Assembly (NCBI GenBank): GCA_047975195.1
Contig: JBKEDB010000028.1
Coordinates: 31,407-95,406 of the forward strand
DNA from: Cumulibacter sp047975195
Lineage (GTDB): Bacteria > Actinomycetota > Actinomycetes > Mycobacteriales > Antricoccaceae
Direction of reading: 5' to 3'
Length of the DNA: 64,000 nucleotides
Positions 32,314-43,445 of the stretch are shown here, in pieces. Under the pieces are notes generated by a model. It had not been told where the DNA came from. It searched no databases and worked only from the letters and a program-made list of their open reading frames with translations. The first letter of the stretch is position 1, and every line of letters starts with the position of its first letter. The translations under genes and the position numbers were made by a program.

Positions 32314-33744
32314 GTGACCAAGACCCGAACGCCTCGCCGGCACAGACGTGCAGGGACGATCCGCGTGCTAGGCGCATTCGGCGTGTTGGTGCTCGCGTCG
32401 GCGGCCGGCGCCGGCGCGGTTGTTGGTGCTGCAGCCCTATCTGGACCCACTAATTCTGACAGCGCCGCTGACGCGAGCGCCAACCAGGCTGCCGCAACGG
32501 TCTCGCTGCCGCTCAACGAACCCCCGGCGCCGGTGCTCGAACGGCTGGCCGACGACGCGCCGATGCCTTCGAGCGCGGGGATGCACAGCGCGCTCAGCCC
32601 TGCGTTGAACAATCCCAACCTCGGCGAGGTCGCCGTTGAAGTGATCGACCCGGCCAGCGACAGCGTGCTGTATTCCGAACGGGCGAAGGAACCGATGGTG
32701 CCGGGGTCGGTGATGAAGCTCTACACCGCGGCCGCGGCAGCCGTCGTCCTCGAGCCCGGTAGCCGCATCACCACCTCGGTCGTCCAAGGCAACAGTCCCA
32801 CCGAGATCGTGGTGATCGCCGGCGGCGACCCGACGCTACGCAGCGGCAGTAAGTCGACGTACAACCCGGGGTCCGCGTCGATCAAGCAACTCGCCAACCA
32901 ACTGAACGATGCCGGGATCACCGAGGTGACGAAGGTGACCGTCGACAACTCGGTGTTCAGCGGTCCGGTGACTGCGTCCGGATGGGGCGAGGGCGACGCA
33001 CCGTCGACGTACGCCGCCGAAATCTACCCATTCATGACCGACGGCGGCCGCAGCACCCCGTCCAACGACGCCTCGATGCGGCACGCAGACCCCGACTTGT
33101 ACGCCGCACAACTACTTGCCGACGCCCTGGACAGCCCCGATGCGGACGTCGAACGCGGCGAAGCCGGCGAGGGGGCACAGCAGTTGGCTGCCGTCGAGTC
33201 GGCACCGATCGAGCAACTGATCGAACAGATGCTGCTCATCTCCGACAACACGCTCGCGGAGTGTTTGGGGCGGCTGGTCGCGCTGGAGACCGGTCATCCG
33301 CCGAGTTTCGACGGTGCCACGCAGGCGATCACCGACACGATGCAAGACCTAGGCGTGGACCTGACGGGGTACACGGCGTACGACGCCAGCGGGCTGTCCG
33401 TGGACGACCGCACGAGCGCAGCGTCGGTGAGTTCGGTGATGGATAACGTGGTCGATCTGACCGATGCGAACCTGGACGCGGTGGCGTCTGGTCTGCCGGT
33501 GAGCGGATACAGCGGGACCTTGGCGGACCGGTACGACAATGGCACTACGGGCGGCGTGGCCGGGCGGGTCCGCGGCAAGACCGGGACGTTGAGTGGTGTG
33601 GCCTCATTGTCCGGGACCGTCGTGACCAACGACGGTCGACTGCTGGTGTTCTCGTTCCTGTCCAATGACGGTGGCGCGCAGGACGCCACGCGTGCGGCGC
33701 TTGATCTCGTGGCGGCGACGATCGCCGGCTGCGGCTGCCACTAA
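32314..33744 (+). CDS. dacB: D-alanyl-D-alanine carboxypeptidase/endopeptidase (PBP4 type)
   Basis: A 476-residue PBP4-class penicillin-binding protein (peptidase S13) that trims or cleaves peptidoglycan cross-links outside the membrane. An N-terminal anchor (about 15-40) is followed by a Ser/Ala linker. The active-site motifs are complete: S132-V-M-K135 (PGSVMKLYT), S310-D-N (LLISDNTLAE) and K422-T-G (VRGKTGTL). AAGGA before GTG 32314 fixes the start. It is divergent from ppa and begins the dacB-protease-tilS-hpt-ftsH series. Confidence 0.93.
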   Translation: MTKTRTPRRHRRAGTIRVLGAFGVLVLASAAGAGAVVGAAALSGPTNSDSAADASANQAAATVSLPLNEPPAPVLERLADDAPMPSSAGMHSALSPALNNPNLGEVAVEVIDPASDSVLYSERAKEPMVPGSVMKLYTAAAAAVVLEPGSRITTSVVQGNSPTEIVVIAGGDPTLRSGSKSTYNPGSASIKQLANQLNDAGITEVTKVTVDNSVFSGPVTASGWGEGDAPSTYAAEIYPFMTDGGRSTPSNDASMRHADPDLYAAQLLADALDSPDADVERGEAGEGAQQLAAVESAPIEQLIEQMLLISDNTLAECLGRLVALETGHPPSFDGATQAITDTMQDLGVDLTGYTAYDASGLSVDDRTSAASVSSVMDNVVDLTDANLDAVASGLPVSGYSGTLADRYDNGTTGGVAGRVRGKTGTLSGVASLSGTVVTNDGRLLVFSFLSNDGGAQDATRAALDLVAATIAGCGCH

Positions 33745-33930
33745 CGCCGCGACTGCTCGGTCACTGGCGATGACCGCTCGGCGCGCTCGCCCGTCCGACC
33801 GGCGGTCGCCCGCAGAGGTGCTGAGGGTATGAGGCCGCCGGCGCGGAGGTGACGCAGGCCGGGAATGTGCGCGCGCCAAGTCCGCAGTTGACCACGTTCG
33901 GATCGAGCGACGCGCACGATCCTCCGCGGG

Positions 33931-33936
33931 TAACGT
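33931..33936 (+). promoter_or_regulatory. -10 box for leaderless protease gene
   Basis: TAACGT ends 7 nt before ATG 33944, with no ribosome site. Confidence 0.45.
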
Positions 33937-33943
33937 GGCGCCC

Positions 33944-35143
33944 ATGAGTTCTGAGGGCTTCATCAACTGGGACGTCGCGACGCGTTCGGCGAAGAAACTG
34001 ACGAAGGCCGGTCCAAGTATCGCCCTCGAGGAGGCGCGCGTCGTCGTCACCGAACTGCGGCAAGCTGCGATCCGTGCCGACGAGTACGTCAGCGACGTCA
34101 CCGGGATTCGGCACCCGATGTACGACGCGCCCACGCTCGTTGTGGATCGCGCCGGCTGGATCGAGACAAATGCGTCGTCCCTCGCCGGACTGATGGGCCC
34201 GCTGGTGGAGAAGCTCACCGCGACTTCGAAGTCCTCGCGCGCCGTGCGGGCGGTGGGTAGTCGGGTCACCGGCATCGAGGCGGGTGTCCTGCTGTCGTTC
34301 ATGTCCAGCCGTGTACTCGGGCAGTACGACGTGTTCGGTCGAGACGGCGGGCGGCTGTTGCTGGTCGCGCCGAACATCGTCGAAGCCGAGCGCAAGTTGG
34401 CCGTCGATCCGCATGACTTCCGACTGTGGGTGTGCATCCACGAGGTCACGCACCGACTGCAGTTCACCGCGAATCCGTGGCTGGAGGGCTATCTACGCGG
34501 CCTCATCGAGGAGTTCGTCGAGGTGTCGAATCTCGATACCGACTCGCTGCGGGAACAGATCAAGGACCTCGCCGCCAAAGTCCGGTCGCGGTCGGCGAAC
34601 GATTCCGGTGGTCTGCTGTCGCTGGTGCAGTCGCCGGACCAGCGTGACGTCCTTGATCGCATTACCGCCGCTATGAGTCTGGTCGAAGGCCATGCCGAGT
34701 ACGTGATGGACAACGTCGGTCGAGACGTCATCCGCACGGTGGGCGTGATTCGTCGGAAGTTCAACGCGCGTCGCAAAGGTAGCTCGCCGATCGACCGCGC
34801 CATGCGCCGACTGCTCGGGCTGGACGCCAAGATGAAGCAGTACGCCGACGGGCGGGTTTTCGTGGATGCTGTGGTGAACGAGGTGGGTATGGCGGGCTTC
34901 AACCGGATCTGGGAGTCGCCCGATATGTTGCCGACCCGCGCCGAGTTAAGCGACCCGGTGGCATGGGTGGACCGGGTTCGCCCGAACGGCCGGATTGCTG
35001 CCGCAGGCAGCACAGTCGTCGACCAGCACGGCAACACCACGCGACACTTCGAGATACCCCGCGAGGGCACCCACGTTCCGCTGGACGACGGCTCGCCCGA
35101 CGATGAGCGCGAGATCATCATCGAACGCCGCGGCGACGAATGA
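33944..35143 (+). CDS. Zinc-dependent metalloprotease, DUF2342/COG5282 family
   Basis: A 399-residue soluble protein of an actinobacterial family always found beside tilS and hpt. It carries a zincin motif H166-E-V-T-H170 in WVCIHEVTHRLQF and a downstream SLVEGHAEYVMD segment that probably supplies the third metal ligand. The fold resembles F420-biosynthesis-associated proteins of the same COG, and its true substrate is unknown. The start is ATG 33944 (MSSEGFINWDVA). The stop is 28 nt before tilS. Confidence 0.88.
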   Translation: MSSEGFINWDVATRSAKKLTKAGPSIALEEARVVVTELRQAAIRADEYVSDVTGIRHPMYDAPTLVVDRAGWIETNASSLAGLMGPLVEKLTATSKSSRAVRAVGSRVTGIEAGVLLSFMSSRVLGQYDVFGRDGGRLLLVAPNIVEAERKLAVDPHDFRLWVCIHEVTHRLQFTANPWLEGYLRGLIEEFVEVSNLDTDSLREQIKDLAAKVRSRSANDSGGLLSLVQSPDQRDVLDRITAAMSLVEGHAEYVMDNVGRDVIRTVGVIRRKFNARRKGSSPIDRAMRRLLGLDAKMKQYADGRVFVDAVVNEVGMAGFNRIWESPDMLPTRAELSDPVAWVDRVRPNGRIAAAGSTVVDQHGNTTRHFEIPREGTHVPLDDGSPDDEREIIIERRGDE

Positions 35144-35171
35144 ACGGGGATGACCGGTCGGCGGTGAGCTA

Positions 35172-36236
35172 ATGGTCGGGCCCCCTCCGGCCGTGGCCGC
35201 CGTTCGTGTCGCCGTACGGCGATGGCTCGCCACCCATCAAGGTGACCGCTCCATCATCAGTGTTGCCGTCAGTGGGGGCGCCGATTCGCTCGCGCTGTGC
35301 AGCGCATTGCTGTTCGAGGCTCGCGGGTCGTTCGACGTCCACGGGATCACCATCGATCACGGCCTGCAGCCCGACTCAACCGATCGCGCGGCCGCGGTGC
35401 GTGAGCAGATGCTCCAGTTGGGCTGCGCTAGCGCCGTCGCGGTACGGGTAGACGTCGGTGCGCGCGGTGGGCTTGAAGCGGCCGCTCGGCACGCGCGGTA
35501 CGCGGGGTTGCAGGAGCATCGTCGTGGCGAGGTACTTCTCGGTCACACCCTGGACGACCAGGCGGAGTCGGTGCTGCTGGGGCTGGGGCGCGGGTCCGGG
35601 AGGCGATCGTTGCAGGGGATGGCGCCGTATGCTCCGCCCTGGGGGCGTCCGCTGCTGTCGATCCGCCGGGCGCAAACCCTTCAGTATTGCGACGATCTCG
35701 CACTGCCGGTGTGGCACGATCCGCACAACGACGACCCGCGGTTCACCCGCGTGCGGCTGCGGGCCGAGGCGCTGCCCTTGCTGGAGGACATCCTTGGCGG
35801 TGGAGTCGCGCCGGCGCTCGCGCGCACCGCTGACCAACTGCGCGCGGCAGACCCGTCGCACGACGTTGCTGCGCTACTGGAACTCGTCGGTGGCGTACTT
35901 CTCGATGCGCGCTCGCTGGCCCGATTCACCGAAGGAACCCGACGCGTGTTGATCAAACGCTGGCTCGACGACCGGTTGGCCGTCGCCGACGATTCGCCTC
36001 GACCCGATTCGCCCACGACCGGTTCGTGTTCCGTCGACTCGATTCCGGCCGATTCGGGCTCGGCCGACTGCGCGGTGACGGCAGCGCACGTGATCGCGAT
36101 CGACGCGCTCGTCGCGCGCTATCACGGCCAGGGCCCGGTGTATCTGCCGGGCGGTAGCCGTGCGATTCGCGAGCGTGGCAAGATCGTGCACGCGCCCGCC
36201 GATGACAGGGGCCGGGCCGCTCCCCGACGAATCTGA
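35172..36236 (+). CDS. tilS: tRNA(Ile)-lysidine synthase
   Basis: A 354-residue N-type ATP pyrophosphatase that attaches lysine to C34 of the tRNA-Ile CAU anticodon, changing its specificity from Met to Ile. The PP-loop reads VSGGADSLALC; the family region LLGHTLDDQAESVLLGL and RLRAEALPLLEDI are present. The C-terminal half contains an Asp/Ser/Pro-rich insertion (about 272-300) between the core and the last domain. It is 28 nt after the protease gene and 11 nt before hpt. Confidence 0.93.
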   Translation: MVGPPPAVAAVRVAVRRWLATHQGDRSIISVAVSGGADSLALCSALLFEARGSFDVHGITIDHGLQPDSTDRAAAVREQMLQLGCASAVAVRVDVGARGGLEAAARHARYAGLQEHRRGEVLLGHTLDDQAESVLLGLGRGSGRRSLQGMAPYAPPWGRPLLSIRRAQTLQYCDDLALPVWHDPHNDDPRFTRVRLRAEALPLLEDILGGGVAPALARTADQLRAADPSHDVAALLELVGGVLLDARSLARFTEGTRRVLIKRWLDDRLAVADDSPRPDSPTTGSCSVDSIPADSGSADCAVTAAHVIAIDALVARYHGQGPVYLPGGSRAIRERGKIVHAPADDRGRAAPRRI

Positions 36237-36247
36237 GGACATCGAAG

Positions 36248-36787
36248 GTGTACGACGCCGAGATTGAAAAGGTCGTGATCTCCGAGCAGGAGATCAAGGA
36301 GAAGACCGCCGAGTTGGCGCAGCAGATCGCCGCGGATTATCAGGGCAAGGAACTACTGCTGGTCGGCGTGCTCAAGGGCGCGGTGATGTTCATGAGTGAC
36401 TTCGCCCGCGCGCTGCCGCTGCCGGTCGAACTCGAGTTCATGGCGGTGTCGTCGTACGGCTCGTCGACGTCCTCCAGCGGAATCGTCCGGATCCTCAAGG
36501 ACCTCGACAAGGACATCACCGGCAAGCACGTGCTGGTGGTCGAGGACATCATCGACTCCGGCCTGACGCTGTCGTGGCTGCTGAAAAACCTTGGTGCGCG
36601 CAACCCCGCCTCGATCGAGGTGGTCAGTCTGCTGCGCAAGCCAGATGCGGTGAAGGTAGAAGTCCCGGTGAAGTACATCGGGTTCGATATCCCAAACGAG
36701 TTCGTGGTCGGGTACGGCCTCGACTACGCGGAGCGTTACCGCGATATGCCGTTCATCGGCATCCTCAAGCCCGAGGTCTACTCATAA
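36248..36787 (+). CDS. hpt: Hypoxanthine phosphoribosyltransferase
   Basis: A 179-residue type I PRTase that salvages hypoxanthine and guanine to IMP and GMP. The PRPP motif VLVVEDIIDSGLTLSWL is intact, with upstream LLVGVLKGAVMFMSDFAR and AVSSYGSSTSSSG (flexible loop), and the C-terminal VKYIGFDIPNEFVVGYGLDYAE. GTG 36248 is preceded by GAGGAC and AAGG. It is usually linked to tilS and ftsH in actinobacteria, as here. Confidence 0.95.
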   Translation: MYDAEIEKVVISEQEIKEKTAELAQQIAADYQGKELLLVGVLKGAVMFMSDFARALPLPVELEFMAVSSYGSSTSSSGIVRILKDLDKDITGKHVLVVEDIIDSGLTLSWLLKNLGARNPASIEVVSLLRKPDAVKVEVPVKYIGFDIPNEFVVGYGLDYAERYRDMPFIGILKPEVYS

Positions 36788-37200
36788 CTTTCGTCGCTCC
36801 AGGAGCGCGTTTTCCCCGGAGCTCACTGGCGTCGTTCGAAGCGGTCTTCGTGACGCTCGGTGTCGGGATAATCCACCCGGTTGCGTGCTGAGGCCCTGTT
36901 TCGAACCGGGCTGGCGTAGCAAGTTGTAGCGACTGGGTGTTGAGTTGTTGCCCGAAACGCGTTCGGGCTCGACTGAATGAGATGCGCGGGGGAGAGGGCG
37001 CGGGCGCGAGCAACGCGTCAATCTCACCCGGGTTGGCCGTTTGCCGTGTGGATCGTGGCGTTAGTGTGCAACGGAACGTTTCGCCGCTAGCGGACGTTGA
37101 GATAGACGCGCGCCTCGCGGTGTACCGTTTTGTATCCGGCACTGTGCCTCACGCGTGGGGCGCGCGGTATCAGGTACCCCAGCAAACAGGAGGCACGGGC
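36788..37200. promoter_or_regulatory. hpt-ftsH intergenic region (413 nt)
   Basis: No gene is evident. A 7-5-7 palindrome GCCCGAA-ACGCG-TTCGGGC (36950-36968) could be an operator or a weak terminator. A TTGAGA (37097-37102) and a TANNNT-like TACCGT (37123-37128) are 20 nt apart, too far for a standard promoter. AGGAGG at 37188-37193 is the ftsH ribosome site. The length suggests that ftsH has its own regulated promoter. Confidence 0.5.
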
Positions 37201-39383
<2,183 letters not shown>

Positions 39384-39387
<4 letters not shown>

Positions 39388-39959
39388 GCGTCGATCAGGA
39401 GCGTGCCGCCGCCGCGGTGCGCGAGTTGTTGCTGGCGATCGGTGAGGACCCTGATCGAGAGGGGCTGCGGGAGACCCCGGACCGGGTCGCGCGGGCGTAC
39501 GCCGAGGTATTCGCGGGGCTGCACGTCGAACCGGCCGAGGTGCTCTCGCGGACCTTCAATGAGGAACACCGCGAGCTTGTCCTGGTGAAAAACATCGAGG
39601 TCTACTCGATCTGCGAGCATCACCTGGTGCCCTTCCACGGCGAGGCGCACATCGGTTACATCCCGGGTCAGTCCGGACGTATCACCGGCCTGTCGAAGTT
39701 GGCGCGGCTTGCCGACCTGTACGCCAAGCGTCCGCAGGTGCAGGAGCGGTTGACCGCACAGATCGCCGACGCCATCGTCGGCGCGCTCGATCCGCGCGGC
39801 GTGATCGTAGTGATCGAGGCTGAGCACTTGTGTATGGCGATGCGCGGGATCCGCAAACCAGGTGCGCGTACGACGACGTCTGCAGTCCGCGGGATTTTCC
39901 AGACCGACAGCCGCACCCGTGCTGAGGCACTGAGCCTGATCGCATCCCGGGACGGCTGA
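39384..39959 (+). CDS. folE: GTP cyclohydrolase I
   Basis: A 191-residue enzyme converting GTP to dihydroneopterin triphosphate, the first step of folate synthesis. Zn and active-site motifs CEHHLVPFHGEAHIGYIP and LCMAMRGIRKPGARTTTS are complete. The ATG overlaps the ftsH stop (ATGA at 39384-39387), and the stop shares one base with folP, so ftsH, folE, folP, folB, folK and DUF3180 form one tight operon. Confidence 0.96.
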
Positions 39960-40807
39960 TGGGCGGCATCCCGCGTGCCGACCGCACCCTGGTGATGGGG
40001 GTGCTGAACGTGACCGCCGATTCCTTCTCGGACGGCGGTCGGTATCTCGACGTCGCGGACGCGATCGAGCACGGGCGTGAGCTGTGGCGGCAAGGTGCGG
40101 ACATCATCGATGTCGGTGGCGAATCGACCCGCCCTGGTGCCGAACGGGTCGAACCACACGTCGAAACCGATCGTGTCGTGCCGGTGATCTCGGCGCTCGC
40201 GGCAGAAGGCGTTCTGACGTCGGTCGACACGACTAGGGCTGCTGTCGCGCGGGCCGCCGTGAACGCGGGCTGCGCGATCATCAATGACGTATCGGGCGGG
40301 CTGGCCGACCCGCGGATGAACCCGACCGCCGCCGAGTTGGACGTGCCCTACATCCTGATGCATTGGCGTGCGCACTCCAAGCACATGCAGGATTTCGCGT
40401 CGTACGACGACGTGGTCCACGACGTGCTTGTCGAGTTGGAGCAGCGCGTGGACGCAGCGCTGAGCGCCGGCGTACGCCGCGAACAGTTGATCATCGATCC
40501 AGGACTCGGCTTCGCGAAGACCGCGGCACACAACTGGGCATTGCTGCAGGCCACCGCGCGGTTCGTCGAGACCGGATTCCCAGTGTTGATCGCGGCGTCC
40601 CGCAAGAACTTCCTCGGCCTGTTGCTGGCTGACGAAACTGGTCCGCGTCCGCCGGACGGGCGAGAGGATGCCACGGCCGCCATCTCGACGCTGGCGGCCT
40701 TCGCCGGCGCGTGGGCGGTACGGGCACATGCCGTACCGGCGTCGTTGGACGCGGTGACGGTGGCGCGTGCCTGGCGCAACGGGGGGACCGATGAGCGACG
40801 AAATTAG
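39959..40807 (+). CDS. folP: Dihydropteroate synthase
   Basis: A 282-residue TIM-barrel enzyme joining p-aminobenzoate to hydroxymethyl-dihydropterin diphosphate; it is the sulfonamide target. Signatures: LVMGVLNVTADSFSDGGRY, IDVGGESTRPGAERV, and VLIAASRKNFLGLL. Asp and Asn residues of the pterin site are in place. Its start lies within the folE stop (TGATG), and its 3' end overlaps folB by 17 nt. Confidence 0.95.
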   Translation: MGGIPRADRTLVMGVLNVTADSFSDGGRYLDVADAIEHGRELWRQGADIIDVGGESTRPGAERVEPHVETDRVVPVISALAAEGVLTSVDTTRAAVARAAVNAGCAIINDVSGGLADPRMNPTAAELDVPYILMHWRAHSKHMQDFASYDDVVHDVLVELEQRVDAALSAGVRREQLIIDPGLGFAKTAAHNWALLQATARFVETGFPVLIAASRKNFLGLLLADETGPRPPDGREDATAAISTLAAFAGAWAVRAHAVPASLDAVTVARAWRNGGTDERRN

Positions 40808-41153
40808 GCTTGTCGGGCTGAAGGTCACCGGTCATCACGGGGTGTTCGAACACGAGCGCCGCGATGGGCAGCCGTTCATCGTCGACTGCACGCTCGGCAC
40901 CGACACCACGGCCGCGGCATCGCAGGACGACCTGAGCCAGACCGTCGATTACGGAGACCTGGCCGAACGTCTTGCCGGAGTTATCGGTGGCGAGCCGGTT
41001 GATTTGATCGAGACGCTCGCGCATCGACTGCTGGATATCGCGCTGTCGTACGACCGAGTGCTGTGGGCCGAAATCGTCGTGCATAAGCCGCAGGCGCCGA
41101 TCGCGCGGCAGTTCGCCGATGTCGCGGTGCGGGTGCGCCGGGAGCGTTCATGA
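40791..41153 (+). CDS. folB: Dihydroneopterin aldolase
   Basis: A 120-residue enzyme that cleaves dihydroneopterin to hydroxymethyl-dihydropterin and glycolaldehyde. Family features: IRLVGLKVTGHHGVFEHERR, QTVDYGDLAERLAGVI and IETLAHRLLDIAL, with the C-terminal VVHKPQAPI. ATG 40791 overlaps the folP end and is preceded by GGGGGGACC. Its 3' end overlaps folK by 4 nt. Confidence 0.94.
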   Translation: MSDEIRLVGLKVTGHHGVFEHERRDGQPFIVDCTLGTDTTAAASQDDLSQTVDYGDLAERLAGVIGGEPVDLIETLAHRLLDIALSYDRVLWAEIVVHKPQAPIARQFADVAVRVRRERS

Positions 41154-41680
41154 GCCGTGCGGTGCTGTCGATCGGCTCCAATGTGGGCGACAGTCTGGGG
41201 CATCTGCGCTCAGTGGTACAGGCGCTGGGGGCACGGCTGGAGTCCGCGAGTGGGGTATACCGCACGGCGCCGTGGGGCGGTGTTCAGCAACAGCCGTTTC
41301 TGAACGCCGTCCTGATCGCGTCCGATGACGCCCTGGACGGTTACGGGTGGTTGCGGTTCGGGCAGTCCTGTGAGCAGGCCGCTGAGCGCACTCGAGACGT
41401 TCGATGGGGACCGCGCACGCTGGATGTGGACGTGATTGCGGTCTATACCCCGGATCTGGCGCGTTCGAATGATGAGCCGCTGATGGTGCTGCAGAGCGAC
41501 CCCGAGTTGACGCTGCCGCACCCGCGCGCGTTCGAGCGCTCCTTCGTGCTGGCGCCGTGGCATGAAGTGGCGCCGGACGCCCGGCTGCCGCAGGGGTCGG
41601 TGGCCGAACTGCTGGCGGGACTGCGGGCCAGCGGCGCCGCCGACCAGGTCGCCGAACGCCTCGATCGGGTCGCGTTGTGA
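41150..41680 (+). CDS. folK: 2-amino-4-hydroxy-6-hydroxymethyldihydropteridine diphosphokinase
   Basis: A 176-residue pyrophosphokinase (HPPK) that activates hydroxymethyl-dihydropterin for FolP. SIGSNVGDSLGHLRSVV, FLNAVL, and the catalytic RWGPRTLDVDVIAV region are intact, followed by LTLPHPRAFERSFVLAPW. It couples by ATGA overlap to folB and by GTGA to the DUF3180 gene. Confidence 0.95.
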   Translation: MSRAVLSIGSNVGDSLGHLRSVVQALGARLESASGVYRTAPWGGVQQQPFLNAVLIASDDALDGYGWLRFGQSCEQAAERTRDVRWGPRTLDVDVIAVYTPDLARSNDEPLMVLQSDPELTLPHPRAFERSFVLAPWHEVAPDARLPQGSVAELLAGLRASGAADQVAERLDRVAL

Positions 41681-42141
41681 ATCGCGAGGTCAAGGCGACC
41701 GCAACGTCGACGCTACTGGCGCTGTTCGTTGGCGCCGGCGTCATTGGGTACGTGCTCGTGCGCCAGTGGTACGGCGATATTCCGCCGCTGAACTGGTACA
41801 TGCCGATCTGGGCCGGCGTGCTTGCATTGGCCGAAGCCGTGTTCGGCCTACGGCTCAAGGACCGGATCTTGCGGCGCCGTGACGCCGAGCCCATCGAGCC
41901 GATCGTCGCCGCGCGCGCGGTCGCGCTAGCGAAGGCCAGCGCCTATGTCGGCGCGCTACTGGCGGGCGCCTGGACCGGGTTCGCGGCGTACACCGCGGGC
42001 GAATGGGGATTCCTGGCCAGCGCCGGCCGCGACACCGTTATCTGCATACTCGGCGCGGTCTTCGCCGCCGGTCTCGCCGCGGCCGGCCTATGGCTGGAGC
42101 ACTGCTGCCGGGTCCCGCGAGATCCCAACGACCCCAAGTAG
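41677..42141 (+). CDS. DUF3180 membrane protein
   Basis: A 154-residue membrane protein of the DUF3180 family, encoded after folK throughout the actinobacteria. It has four helices, with TLLALFVGAGVIGYVLVRQW, NWYMPIWAGVLALAEAVFG, and ASAYVGALLAGAWTGFAAY in the first three. Function is unknown; it is the last gene of the ftsH-folate operon. GTG 41677 overlaps the folK stop. A strong terminator follows. Confidence 0.88.
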   Translation: MNREVKATATSTLLALFVGAGVIGYVLVRQWYGDIPPLNWYMPIWAGVLALAEAVFGLRLKDRILRRRDAEPIEPIVAARAVALAKASAYVGALLAGAWTGFAAYTAGEWGFLASAGRDTVICILGAVFAAGLAAAGLWLEHCCRVPRDPNDPK

Positions 42142-42164
42142 CGAACGACATCCCGAAGACGAGC

Positions 42165-42196
42165 AGCGGCGCGGGCCCTCGCGGGTCCGCGCCGCT
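42165..42196. terminator. Bidirectional terminator
   Basis: AGCGGCGCGGGCCC pairs with GGGTCCGCGCCGCT (one wobble) around a TCGC loop, between the convergent DUF3180 and yceI genes. Confidence 0.82.
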
Positions 42197-42207
42197 GACG
42201 TAGGCGC

Positions 42208-42759
42208 CTACTTCTGCAGGTCGGCCTCGATGTCGATGCTGATCGTGATCTTGTCGCCGATCACGACGCCGCCACCTTCGACGGGCATGTTGAAGTCGAT
42301 CTTCCAGTCCTTGCGGTTGATCACGGTGGTGATCTCAAAGCCGGCCTTGGTGCCTCCCTGGCCGTCGGGGCGTACGCCGCCGAACTCGACGTTCAACTCG
42401 ACCGGCCGGGTGGTTCCGTTGATGCTTAAGTCGCCGAGGACCTTCCAATCGTCGCCGGCAGCCTGCACCGCGGTGGAGACGAACTCCAGGTTCTGGTTAG
42501 CGTCGGCGTTGAAGAAGTCCGCGCTGCGCAGGTGGCCGTCACGCTGCTCGTTGCCGGTGCTCACTGACGACGCGGCGATGGTGGCGGCCACTGAGGAATT
42601 CTCGATGTCCTCGGCGACGGTGATCTGGCCGTCGAAGGTAGTGAACAGTCCCTTGACCTTGCTCACCATCATGTGGCGGACACTGAAACCCACGTGCGAG
42701 TGGACGGTGTCGATCTTCCAGGTACCAGTAGGCAGTTCTAGGGTCTGTGCGGTGGTCAT
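42208..42759 (-). CDS. YceI-family lipid-binding-type protein
   Basis: A 183-residue lipocalin-like YceI domain protein: TWKIDTVHSHVGFSVRHMMV, the RDGHLRSADFFNADANQNL region and FGGVRPDGQGGTKAGFEI. There is no signal peptide, as in many actinobacterial members, so it is cytosolic. YceI proteins bind isoprenoid lipids; the ligand here is not known. It is divergent from a MarR regulator whose operator overlaps the shared promoter, so it is a likely regulatory target. Confidence 0.9.
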   Translation of the reverse strand: MTTAQTLELPTGTWKIDTVHSHVGFSVRHMMVSKVKGLFTTFDGQITVAEDIENSSVAATIAASSVSTGNEQRDGHLRSADFFNADANQNLEFVSTAVQAAGDDWKVLGDLSINGTTRPVELNVEFGGVRPDGQGGTKAGFEITTVINRKDWKIDFNMPVEGGGVVIGDKITISIDIEADLQK

Positions 42760-42820
42760 GCGCTACTCCTCATTTACTTGAATGTTCTAGGATCGGGAGA
42801 ACCGAGGGCCACTCAGCCCC

Positions 42821-42877
42821 GATGTAGTTGAAGATACAACCGATCAAGTTGAATGGTCAACAGTTGTGACGTAAGAT
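42821..42877. promoter_or_regulatory. Divergent yceI/marR promoter with MarR-type operators
   Basis: For marR: TTGAAT (-35, 42849-42854), 17-bp spacer, TAAGAT (-10, 42872-42877), then 6 nt to ATG. Two palindromes, GTTG-AAGATA-CAAC (42827-42840) and GTTGA-ATGG-TCAAC (42848-42861), lie side by side, the second over the -35 box. This fits autorepression and control of yceI. Confidence 0.6.
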
Positions 42878-42883
42878 ATCCAC

Positions 42884-43378
42884 ATGACCGAAACGAGATG
42901 GCTCGCTCAAGACGAGCAGCGCGCATGGCGCGGGTTCCTGCTCGCCTCACGTTTAGTGATGGATCAGCTCAATCGTGAACTCCACGAGAGCCACGGGCTA
43001 TCGCTGACCGACTATGCGATCTTGGTTCGGCTTAGTGAGGAGCCGGATCGCCGGCTGCGCATGACTGATCTCGCGGCGTCGTCTGGTCTGTCGAAGAGTC
43101 GTCTATCGCATCAGATGAGCAGGCTGGAGGCGCGCGGTCTCACGTTGCGTGCTGCGTGCGAAGACGATGCGCGCGGTATGAATGCCGAGCTCACTGACGC
43201 GGGTTTCGCGACGCTCGACGCCGCCGCTCACGTTCACGTCGGTGGCGTGCGCACGCATTTGCTCGACCTCCTAGAACCTGAGCAAGTGACGGGCCTAGCG
43301 GAATGGTCAGAGCGCGTGGTGCGCCACCTCGATGTTGACGGCAGATCGGGGCCCCTGCTGCCTGAGGTGGGCTTCTGA
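42884..43378 (+). CDS. MarR-family transcriptional regulator
   Basis: A 164-residue MarR protein: LSLTDYAILVRLSEEPDRRL, recognition helix SGLSKSRLSHQMSRLEARGL, and the wing with ACEDDARGMNAELTDAG. It is expressed leaderless from the divergent promoter shared with yceI and probably represses both. The effector is unknown; relatives beside yceI respond to small phenolic or quinone-like compounds, but the sequence does not show this. Confidence 0.88.
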   Translation: MTETRWLAQDEQRAWRGFLLASRLVMDQLNRELHESHGLSLTDYAILVRLSEEPDRRLRMTDLAASSGLSKSRLSHQMSRLEARGLTLRAACEDDARGMNAELTDAGFATLDAAAHVHVGGVRTHLLDLLEPEQVTGLAEWSERVVRHLDVDGRSGPLLPEVGF

Positions 43379-43433
43379 TCGGCGATTCATTCCAGACACG
43401 GCATCCGACGTAATCCGTCAGCCGGCCGAGGAT

Positions 43434-43439
43434 TACAGT
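43434..43439 (+). promoter_or_regulatory. -10 box for leaderless carbonic anhydrase gene
   Basis: TACAGT ends 6 nt before GTG 43446, with no ribosome site. Confidence 0.4.
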
Positions 43440-43445
43440 GCGGTT

